A DNA stretch of 51,085 bases, taken from the NCBI RefSeq assembly GCF_030010215.1, contig NZ_JASCRR010000022.1, positions 1 to 51,085 on the forward strand, given 5' to 3'. Positions 44,819 to 51,085 of this stretch are shown one piece after another. The notes beneath the pieces are model-generated. The model was not told the origin of the DNA and did no database searches. It saw only the letters and a program-made list of their open reading frames with translations. Position 1 is the stretch's first letter, and each line of letters opens with the position of its first letter. A program made the position numbers and the translations under genes. The stretch comes from Tianweitania sp. UT-5YL-CI-8 (lineage in GTDB: Bacteria; Pseudomonadota; Alphaproteobacteria; Rhizobiales; Rhizobiaceae).

Positions 44819-46285
44819 GTGACCAGTGCCGCGCCTTCGCCTTCCGCCTCGTATCCCAACGTGCTCCTTCACATCGACGGCAAATGGCGGTCGGCGCTGG
44901 ACGGGCGCACGTCGCCCGTGGTCAATCCCGCCACCGGGGAGACGCTGGGCGTATTCGCGCACGCAGGGATCGCCGATATGGACGACGCAGTCCGGGCAGC
45001 CGCCAAGGGCTTCGAGACCTGGCGCGCGACGTCGCCCTTCGAGCGTTCCAAGCTGATGCGGCGCGCCGCGCAATTGCTGCGCGAGCGCTCCGAGGATGTT
45101 GCCCGGCTGCTGACGCTCGAGCAGGGAAAACCGCTGGCCGAGGCGAGGACGGAAACCCTTTCCACCGCCGACATCATCGACTGGTTTGCCGAGGAGGCGC
45201 GCCGCACCTATGGGCGGGTCATTCCCGCGCGTGGCCGCGCCGTGCGCCAGCTGGTAGTCAAGGAGCCGGTTGGACCGGTCGCGGCCTTCACGCCATGGAA
45301 CTTCCCTGTCAGCCAGCTCGGACGGAAATTGGCCGCGGCCATAGCCACGGGCTGTTCGATCGTGATCAAGGCGGCCGAGGAAACACCGGCGGCGCCGGCG
45401 GAACTGGTGCGGGCGTTCGTCGACGCGGGGCTTCCCGACGGCGTGGTCGGGCTCCTTTATGGAACTCCGGCCGAAATCTCCCAGCACCTCATTCCCCATC
45501 CGGTGATCAAGAAGGTCACCTTCACGGGATCGACCCCTGTGGGCAAGCAGCTGGCGGCGCTGGCCGGCCTGCACATGAAGCGCGTCACCATGGAACTCGG
45601 CGGACACGCCCCGGTGATCGTGCTCAAGGACGCCGACCTGTCGCGGGCGGCCAGCACGATGGCCGCCTCGAAGTTCCGCAACGCCGGCCAGGTCTGCGTC
45701 GCGCCGACCCGCTTCCTCGTCGAGGCGCCGGTGTATGACGAGTTCGTCTCCAGATTCGCCGACGCCGCCAGCAAAATCCGGGTCGGCGACGGCCTGAATG
45801 CAGAGACCGAGATGGGGCCGCTGGTCAATGCAAGACGCGTCGAGGCGATCGAGGGCCTTGTCCAGGACGCCGTGCAACACGGCGCCGAGATCGTGACCGG
45901 CGGCGAAAGAATAGGAAACACCGGCTTCTTCTTCCAGCCGACGGTGCTGTCGAACATCACGACCGAAGCGCGTGCCATGAACGAAGAGCCTTTCGGCCCG
46001 CTCGCACTGATGATGCCGCTGCGGTCCCTCGACGAGATCATCGTCGAGGCGAACAGGCTGAATTATGGTCTGGCGGCCTACGGCTTCACGCGCTCGGCCG
46101 CGAGCGCGGCCAGGATGGGCGACGAGATCGCCTCCGGCATGATGTCGATCAATCACGCCGGGCTGGCGCTTCCCGAAACGCCCTTTGGCGGAATGAACGA
46201 CTCGGGCTATGGCACCGAAGGCGGCGCCGACGCCCTGGAGAGCTATCTGAACGCGAAGTTCGTGACGCATCTCCAGGCGGACTGA
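44819..46285 (+). CDS. NAD(P)-dependent aldehyde dehydrogenase, succinate/2-oxoglutarate semialdehyde type
   Basis: About 488 residues. It shows AAFTPWNFPVSQLGRK, a GSTPVGKQ cofactor loop, the general-base glutamate in MELGGHAPV, and the catalytic cysteine in AGQVCVAPTR. Overall it resembles the succinate-semialdehyde and class I 2-oxoglutarate-semialdehyde dehydrogenases. GTG 44819, with AAAAGGA upstream, is the likely start. Beside a sugar lactonase and LhgO, a role in producing 2-oxoglutarate (non-phosphorylative sugar acid route) or succinate is plausible. Lactaldehyde is another possible substrate given the kinase and aldolase pair nearby. Confidence 0.87.
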   Translation: MTSAAPSPSASYPNVLLHIDGKWRSALDGRTSPVVNPATGETLGVFAHAGIADMDDAVRAAAKGFETWRATSPFERSKLMRRAAQLLRERSEDVARLLTLEQGKPLAEARTETLSTADIIDWFAEEARRTYGRVIPARGRAVRQLVVKEPVGPVAAFTPWNFPVSQLGRKLAAAIATGCSIVIKAAEETPAAPAELVRAFVDAGLPDGVVGLLYGTPAEISQHLIPHPVIKKVTFTGSTPVGKQLAALAGLHMKRVTMELGGHAPVIVLKDADLSRAASTMAASKFRNAGQVCVAPTRFLVEAPVYDEFVSRFADAASKIRVGDGLNAETEMGPLVNARRVEAIEGLVQDAVQHGAEIVTGGERIGNTGFFFQPTVLSNITTEARAMNEEPFGPLALMMPLRSLDEIIVEANRLNYGLAAYGFTRSAASAARMGDEIASGMMSINHAGLALPETPFGGMNDSGYGTEGGADALESYLNAKFVTHLQAD

Positions 46286-46319
46286 TCGCCACCCTCCCAG
46301 GACACATGGAACCGGATCT

Positions 46320-47522
46320 ATGAGCACCTATGACGTCGTGATTATCGGGGGCGGAATCGTTGGCGTGGCCACCGCGCTCCGGATTACGGACCGCTACCCT
46401 GACTTCTCGGTCGCGATCATCGAGAAGGAGGCCGATCTGGCGCTGCACCAGACCGGGCGGAACAGCGGCGTGATCCATGCCGGCGTGTACTACAAGCCGG
46501 GCACGATGAAGGCGCTGTTCTGCCGCGAAGGCGTCGAGGCGACGATCCAGTTCTGCAAGGAGCATTCGATTCCGTTCGATCAGTGCGGCAAGTTGATCGT
46601 CGCGACCAAGCCGGACGACCTGCCCCGCATGATCGCGCTGCATGAACGCAGCAAGGAAAACGGGCTTGACGTCGAGCGGCTCGACGCGAAGGAACTCGCG
46701 CGCCGCGAGCCGAGGATAACCGGTCTGGGCGCGCTGTTCGTGCCGACGACCGGTATTGTCGACTACAGCGTGGTCGCGCGGACAATGGGGGCGGAGGTCA
46801 AGCGCCGGGGCGGCGAAATCCTGACCGGCCACGAGGTCAGGGGGATCCGCGAGGAATCGGACGGCGTCACGATCGAGACCGGACGGGCGACAATCAAGGC
46901 CCGTCACCTGATCGTCTGCGGCGGCATCATGGCCGATCGCCTAGCCAAGCTGTCCGGCCTGATGCTCGACTTCCAACTCGTTCCCTTTCGCGGAGAATAT
47001 TTCCGGCTCGGCTCGGACAAGGACGATATCGTCAAACATCTCATCTATCCCGTGCCGGATCCGGCCCTGCCCTTCCTCGGCGTCCATCTCACGCGCATGA
47101 TCGGCGGCTATGTCACCGTCGGGCCGAATGCGGTGCTGGCCTTTGCGCGCGAGGGCTACCGGTTCACCGATTTCAGCTTCAAGGATACCGCCGAGGTCCT
47201 CGGCTATCGTGGCTTCCGCACCTTGGCCAGGACCCATCTGGCGCTCGGCTTGTCCGAGATGGCCAACTCGCTCAGCAAGCGCCGCTATCTCGCCCTGTGC
47301 AGGCAGTACTGCCCTGAGCTGAAGGTGGAGGACCTGCAGCCCTACCGCGCCGGTATCCGCGCCCAGGCCGTGATGGCGGACGGAACCATCGAGCATGACT
47401 TCATCATACGATCGACATCGCGCATCGTGCATGTGTGCAACGCGCCGTCGCCGGCCGCGACATCCTCAATGCCGATCGCCCGCGCCGTGGTCGACCGCGC
47501 CGCCACGCAATTCGGCTGGTGA
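46320..47522 (+). CDS. lhgO: L-2-hydroxyglutarate oxidase
   Basis: A 400-residue FAD-dependent oxidoreductase of the DAO family with the LhgO pattern: VVIIGGGIVGVATALRI (FAD), HQTGRNSGVIHAGVYYKPG, LIYPVPDPALPFLGVHLTR and the C-terminal VHVCNAPSPAATSSMPIA. LhgO oxidises L-2-hydroxyglutarate to 2-oxoglutarate, passing electrons to the quinone pool at the inner membrane. It follows the aldehyde dehydrogenase by 34 bp. A small ORF within its C-terminal region in another frame is a shadow. Confidence 0.9.
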   Translation: MSTYDVVIIGGGIVGVATALRITDRYPDFSVAIIEKEADLALHQTGRNSGVIHAGVYYKPGTMKALFCREGVEATIQFCKEHSIPFDQCGKLIVATKPDDLPRMIALHERSKENGLDVERLDAKELARREPRITGLGALFVPTTGIVDYSVVARTMGAEVKRRGGEILTGHEVRGIREESDGVTIETGRATIKARHLIVCGGIMADRLAKLSGLMLDFQLVPFRGEYFRLGSDKDDIVKHLIYPVPDPALPFLGVHLTRMIGGYVTVGPNAVLAFAREGYRFTDFSFKDTAEVLGYRGFRTLARTHLALGLSEMANSLSKRRYLALCRQYCPELKVEDLQPYRAGIRAQAVMADGTIEHDFIIRSTSRIVHVCNAPSPAATSSMPIARAVVDRAATQFGW

Positions 47523-47652
47523 GCCGTCAAGACGCTCGCGCGCCGAGGCCGTCCTGCAAATCGCTGATGCCCGGCAATCCGTCTGGCCAGCGCCGATGCG
47601 GTTGACGTCGGGTCAGAAACGCAAGGCGCCGAGCATCCTGTCCCGGACCCGG

Positions 47653-48336
47653 TCAGCCCCCGATCTCCTGCCCCTCCAGCTCGGTGAGATGGCGGACAAA
47701 ATTGCGCCCGCCTTCAATCAGGTCGCATTCGACCGCCTGGCTGAGGGCCTTTTCGTCGCGGGCTTCGAGCGCTTCAATGATATTGAGGTGCTGGTGGACG
47801 CCGTCATAGGTCGGATGGCCGTGCGGGTAGAGCAGCGTCAGCAGCGGCCCGACCTGGATCCACAGCCGCTCCAGTATCTCGATTAGCTGCGGCATGTCCG
47901 ATTTGCGGTAGACGGCGAAATGGAAGTCGTAATTGTACTGAAGGGCGTTTGAGTAGTCCTTGCTGCGCTCCGCGTCGATGAGCTTGTCATGCGTTTCGGA
48001 TAGGGATTGCAGAAAAGCGTCGTCGATGTGAGGTATCGCCTTGCGCGCGGCATAAGGCTCCATCAGGAACCGGATATCGCGCAGCTCGATGTACTCCTTG
48101 AGATCCAGCCGCCGAACCCGGATGTAGTAGCCTGGCTTCATTTCCAGGGCACCGTCCTTGACAAGCTGGATCAGCGCTTCGCGCACCGGCGTCTCGCTCG
48201 TTCCAAGGCTTTGGGCGAGTTCGCGAATCTTCAATCGCTGACCGGGCTGGAAACGGGCCGACATCAACTGTCGGCGCAGATGGAGATAGATCTGCGACGA
48301 TAGGCTCGTCGTCTGGATATCATGCAAGGTCTTCAC
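47653..48336 (-). CDS. GntR-family regulator with FCD domain (regulator 2)
   Basis: A 227-residue regulator. The winged helix spans SQIYLHLRRQLMSARFQPGQ to GTSETPVREALIQLVKDGA (residues 14-65). The FCD domain has YNYDFHFAVYRKS and YDGVHQHLNIIEAL with putative metal-binding Asp and His residues. It resembles regulator 1 throughout. It lies between the LhgO operon and the kinase and aldolase operon. A GTTG-N5-CAAC palindrome about 50 bp upstream may be its own operator. Confidence 0.9.
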   Translation of the reverse strand: MKTLHDIQTTSLSSQIYLHLRRQLMSARFQPGQRLKIRELAQSLGTSETPVREALIQLVKDGALEMKPGYYIRVRRLDLKEYIELRDIRFLMEPYAARKAIPHIDDAFLQSLSETHDKLIDAERSKDYSNALQYNYDFHFAVYRKSDMPQLIEILERLWIQVGPLLTLLYPHGHPTYDGVHQHLNIIEALEARDEKALSQAVECDLIEGGRNFVRHLTELEGQEIGG

Positions 48337-48383
48337 TCTCCGCTCAGCCGCAGCGATCGTGGGCGATAATAGCCGCTTTCAAC

Positions 48384-48396
48384 GTTGACATACAAC
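48384..48396 (-). promoter_or_regulatory. Candidate autoregulatory operator of regulator 2
   Basis: GTTGACATACAAC is an inverted repeat (GTTG and CAAC arms) about 50 bp before the regulator 2 start. It resembles TTGT-N-ACAA operators of FCD-type GntR proteins and differs from the TGATATATCAAA family. Confidence 0.35.
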
Positions 48397-48436
48397 ATAA
48401 CGCGGCCGGATTGCTCGGGAAGGTATGCGCTTGGAA

Positions 48437-48463
48437 GATCCCGTGGCTGTGGCCCACGGGATC
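48437..48463 (-). terminator. Hairpin after the kinase and aldolase operon
   Basis: GATCCCGTGG and CCACGGGATC form a perfect 10-bp stem around a 7-base loop, about 125 bp past the aldolase stop on the minus strand and before regulator 2. There is no U-run, so it may be a weak or Rho-assisted terminator. Confidence 0.5.
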
Positions 48464-48587
48464 GACTCTGCCTTCAATCCCAGGGGTGTATTGGCCATTT
48501 TCTGCCGCATATCGACCTCCGCGCCCCGTTGCTCGGCTCGCCTTTAAACCATCGACATTGCTGATCGATGTGCGGTCGAGGCCTGCT

Positions 48588-49283
48588 TCAGGAAGCGCGT
48601 TTTTTGGCGAGTTCTGCGACACCGTCGAGGTCTGGCGACTGGCCGTAGCGCTTGCGGCGCATCTGCTCGAGGACGCGCTGCATTTCGGGCTCGGGGATGA
48701 GGACGGCGTCCTGCACGGTCAGGATCTGGTAGTACAGGCGGGCCAGCGTCTCGACCTCGATGGCGAGCCAGAGGGCGCGCTCCAGGGTCTGTCCGATCGC
48801 GATCTGGCCATGATGCGCCAGCAGGCATGCGCGGCGGTCTTCCAGTGCCGCCAGCGCGTTGGTCGACAACTCCTGCGTGCCGTACGTGGCGTAGTCCGCG
48901 CAGCGGATGTCCACGCCGCCGGCCACGGCGACCATGTAGTGGAAGCAGGGGATCGGCTTGCTCAGGCAGGCGAGCGTCGTCGCATAGACCGAATGGCAGT
49001 GCACGACGGAGTCGACCTCGGGCCGGCTGCGCAGGATGTCGCGGTGGAAGCGCCACTCCGACGAGGGCCTGTGGCGGCCGTCATAGGTGCCGTCGAACTC
49101 CAGCTCGATGATATCGGCGGACGTCATCACATCATAGGGAACCGATGTCGGCGTGATCAGGATCCTGTCACCAAAACGGACCGACACGTTGCCGGCTGTT
49201 CCCTGGTTGATGCCCGACGCGTTCATCTTCCTGCACGTATCCACGATCCCGTCGCGCAGCTGGGCTTCGTTGGCTTGCGTCAT
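48588..49283 (-). CDS. Class II aldolase, fuculose-phosphate aldolase-like
   Basis: About 231 residues. GTAGNVSVRFGD and ITPTSVPYD form the phosphate site, SSEWRFHRD gives the catalytic acid, and VHCHSVYAT plus LAHHGQIAIG supply the zinc histidines. ATG 49283, 29 bp after the kinase stop, is the likely start. The pair of FGGY kinase and class II aldolase matches the logic of the FucK/FucA pathway, which yields DHAP and an aldehyde. Paralogous to 16976-17623. Confidence 0.88.
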   Translation of the reverse strand: MTQANEAQLRDGIVDTCRKMNASGINQGTAGNVSVRFGDRILITPTSVPYDVMTSADIIELEFDGTYDGRHRPSSEWRFHRDILRSRPEVDSVVHCHSVYATTLACLSKPIPCFHYMVAVAGGVDIRCADYATYGTQELSTNALAALEDRRACLLAHHGQIAIGQTLERALWLAIEVETLARLYYQILTVQDAVLIPEPEMQRVLEQMRRKRYGQSPDLDGVAELAKKRAS

Positions 49284-49311
49284 TGTCTCAAGTCTCCATT
49301 GTTCGATCTGG

Positions 49312-50700
49312 TCATGACATGGCGTCGGCGAGCGCAAACCACGCATCGCGGTAATCTGAAAGTCCGGGAACATCGATCACCGGCACCGGTTCGAGGCTGA
49401 GCGGCACGGGTGCGGTGCGTGTCTCGTGATCGGCAAGCAGCGCTGCGCCCGACGCGGTGCCGTAACTGTCGAGGTTGAACACGATGTCGTCGCCCGGCCT
49501 CAGCGCCGCGACAAGGCCGGTATAGAGACGGTTGTTGACGAAGGGGCCATCCAGGACCACCAGGCCTTCCGAACGCAGCGCCGTAAGGCAGGAATCCGTC
49601 AGTAGCGCGATATAGAGCACCGCCAGGCAGTAGGTTTCCTGCGGCGAGAGGGGAAGCGGACCCGTGATGTGGCCGCGGCCGGCGCTGCCTGCAAAGAGGC
49701 CGCCGAAGCTCGCGAAGGACGGCACCGCGAAGGTCGCGTCGCGCACCAGGCCGCGCACGATCGCCTCGCCCGCGGCCGCGTCCGGCGCCTCCGCGCCGTG
49801 GGTCATCGTCGCGAACTCCCGCCCGCCCATGGCCTGGACGCCGCCCAGCACGCGACCCCCGACATCCGCGTTGAAGGTCATGCCGCGCCGTTCGTCGATA
49901 TGGTCGGGCGCAATCCGGTCGGTCAGACCGACGATCCAGGTGCCGGTCGAAATCACCGCCATGCCGGACAGTCCGGCAGCCTGGTACCGATAGAAGTTCG
50001 CGCTGCTGTCGTGGATGCCGCAAAGCACGCGCGTGTCGGGCGACAGGCCGGTGAACCGGGCGACATCCACTTTGACCCGGCCGACCGTTTGCCAGGCCGG
50101 CAGCATGGGAGGCAGAAGCCGTTGCCAATGCTGCTCCGCCACGATGCGCGCCGGGCGGCGGCCAGCGGCATTCCAGAGATGGCTCTGGGCCGCCAGATAG
50201 GTCACTTCCGAAGTGGCCGTGCCGGTCAACCACCAAGCCCAGTATTGCGGCAGGCCCAGCAACCACTCCGCGGCCGCCGTCCGCTCGGGCCAGGCGCTCT
50301 GCAACCAGAAGAGCTGGCGCGCGATGTGGCCAGCGCCAGTCTTGATGGAGCTGCCCCGCTCCGCATAAGGGTTGGATACCGCCTTGTATGCGCGCGCGAT
50401 TTCCGACGGCGTTTCCTGTTCGTAGTCGATCATCGGCATCAGCGGGCCGGCGGCGTCGACCAAAAGCGATCCCGATCCATGCGCGCAGGGAACGATCACG
50501 TCGATCGCATGGCGCGATGCCATGAGCGCCAGTTCCGCAAGTAACCACCGCCCCACGGCCTGGACATCGTGGTGACGATAGGGCGGTCCGTCGAAGGATT
50601 GGTTTTCGCGCGATACCGTCTCGATGATACGACCGTCACGGCTGGCGACGCTCAACTTCAGGTTCGTCTTGCCGATATCAAAAACAGCGACTTTGCTCAT
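49312..50700 (-). CDS. FGGY-family carbohydrate kinase
   Basis: About 462 residues. The N-terminal ATPase-fold phosphate loop is FDIGKTNLK, with IVPCAHGSGSLLV, LPQYWAWWLTG, CGIHDSSANFYRY and the second phosphate loop ISTGTWIVG. It resembles the rhamnulokinase/fuculokinase branch of FGGY kinases that act on ketoses or related polyols. ATG 50700 gives the canonical start; the upstream ATG at 50763 adds a non-conserved leader. It is first in the operon with the class II aldolase, and an AT-rich near-palindrome lies 200 bp upstream. Confidence 0.88.
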   Translation of the reverse strand: MSKVAVFDIGKTNLKLSVASRDGRIIETVSRENQSFDGPPYRHHDVQAVGRWLLAELALMASRHAIDVIVPCAHGSGSLLVDAAGPLMPMIDYEQETPSEIARAYKAVSNPYAERGSSIKTGAGHIARQLFWLQSAWPERTAAAEWLLGLPQYWAWWLTGTATSEVTYLAAQSHLWNAAGRRPARIVAEQHWQRLLPPMLPAWQTVGRVKVDVARFTGLSPDTRVLCGIHDSSANFYRYQAAGLSGMAVISTGTWIVGLTDRIAPDHIDERRGMTFNADVGGRVLGGVQAMGGREFATMTHGAEAPDAAAGEAIVRGLVRDATFAVPSFASFGGLFAGSAGRGHITGPLPLSPQETYCLAVLYIALLTDSCLTALRSEGLVVLDGPFVNNRLYTGLVAALRPGDDIVFNLDSYGTASGAALLADHETRTAPVPLSLEPVPVIDVPGLSDYRDAWFALADAMS

Positions 50701-50903
50701 GTCCCAGGCGTGCCCCTGAAGTGGCTGGGGATGGACCGGCACAGGTCGGTGCACATGCCGCAATGGCCATCCTCGCAGACGACACCGTCAACCGGCACAA
50801 TCGAACAAACACTGCCCCCGGATCGATCCACCAGTCCGCATCCCTTGAATTGTCGCCGCATCACTCCGGGGAAGCAAGGCTATTGACCGCCGCCCGTAGC
50901 GCT

Positions 50904-50926
50904 GTATCATATATTAAATATCATAC
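50904..50926 (-). promoter_or_regulatory. AT-rich near-palindrome before the FGGY kinase operon
   Basis: A 23-bp near-palindrome. Its bases 50905-50919 (TATCATATATTAAAT) recur exactly at 23841-23855 before importer 2. It lies about 200 bp upstream of the kinase start and 35 bp from the IS21 end. Confidence 0.45.
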
Positions 50927-50960
50927 TAGGCTAGAGGCTTTGCGGGTATTTATGGACATC

Positions 50961-51085
50961 TGTTGGTTTCCACGCGGAACTGAGCCGGTTTTTCCACCGA
51001 GAAGTGAGCCACCTCTGAGTATGGTTTTCTGATCAGGACTTGGTCAAGGGGTTGGCTTTTCTCCTTTCTTCTGGGCTGCGGCGGC
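50961..51085 (-). mobile_element. IS21-family element terminus (partial)
   Basis: TGTTGGTTTCCACGCGGAAC starts at 50961 and is followed by spaced related blocks (GGAACTGAGCC, AGAAGTGAGCCACC), the multiple terminal repeats typical of IS21 ends. A coding frame entering from the window edge ends at 51044. The rest of the element lies outside. Confidence 0.7.
51044..51085 (-). CDS. C-terminal end of an IS21-family protein, probably IstB (partial)
   Basis: The final 13 codons before a TGA read AAAAQKKGEKPTP. In IS21 elements istB lies last, next to the terminus, so this is probably the IstB helper ATPase tail, though the end of IstA cannot be excluded from so few residues. Confidence 0.5.
   Translation of the reverse strand, partial: AAAAQKKGEKPTP

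Noticed and set aside
44771-46327. A 518-codon open frame on the minus strand
   Set aside because: It is fully antisense to the aldehyde dehydrogenase, shows no known motifs and reflects the high G+C third-position bias of the real gene.

Overview
The window looks like an accessory catabolic island or megaplasmid segment of an alphaproteobacterium, most likely a Rhizobiales member such as a Mesorhizobium relative. The reasons are high G+C coding sequence, rhizobial-type IS66, IS3 and IS21 fragments at the two ends, and many solute importers paired with catabolic enzymes. There are no rRNA, tRNA or CRISPR features and no core housekeeping genes. All assignments come from reading the sequence; no database search was run.

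Layout. (1) 1-1400: an IS3-type end and a truncated IS66 remnant. (2) 1540-6895, plus strand: a CUT2 sugar-type ABC importer (binding protein, permease, single-domain ATPase), a cyclase-family hydrolase and a Baeyer-Villiger-type monooxygenase. (3) 6950-15101, minus strand: peptide-type ABC importer 1 (binding protein, DppB, C, D, F), an (R)-amine-transaminase-like gene broken by an in-frame TAA, and a class III omega-aminotransferase. (4) 15703-34287, plus strand: a DUF1537 tetronate-type kinase, class II aldolase, AroE-like dehydrogenase, HemL-like aminotransferase, a small and large subunit pair resembling N,N-dimethylformamidase, and an Eis-like acetyltransferase. These are followed by peptide-type importer 2, a second dimethylformamidase-like pair, an alanine-racemase-fold D-amino-acid deaminase and an SDR. 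(5) 34372-42382, minus strand: a GntR/FCD regulator, peptide-type importer 3 (a paralogue of importer 1), a RidA protein with a C-terminal extension and an HpcH/HpaI aldolase. (6) 42590-43510: a decayed CUT2 permease and cyclase pair. (7) 43864-47522, plus strand: an SMP-30 lactonase, an aldehyde dehydrogenase and L-2-hydroxyglutarate oxidase. (8) 47653-50700, minus strand: a second GntR/FCD regulator, a class II aldolase and an FGGY kinase. (9) 50961-51085: the end of an IS21-family element.

How it may work together (inference). The importers bring in amide-containing or peptide-like compounds. The two dimethylformamidase-like enzymes would cleave unusual amide bonds. Aminotransferases, the racemase-fold deaminase and RidA would handle the amines and reactive enamines released. 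Kinase and aldolase pairs, the HpcH aldolase, and the lactonase, aldehyde dehydrogenase and LhgO group would carry the carbon skeleton toward DHAP-type products and 2-oxoglutarate. Six operon-upstream sites share an AT-rich palindrome close to TTTGATATATCAAA, so much of the window may be one regulon under one or both of the related FCD regulators. The strongest candidate for an undescribed system is the 15.7-32 kb block, where two dimethylformamidase-like amidases are built into an import and catabolism operon.
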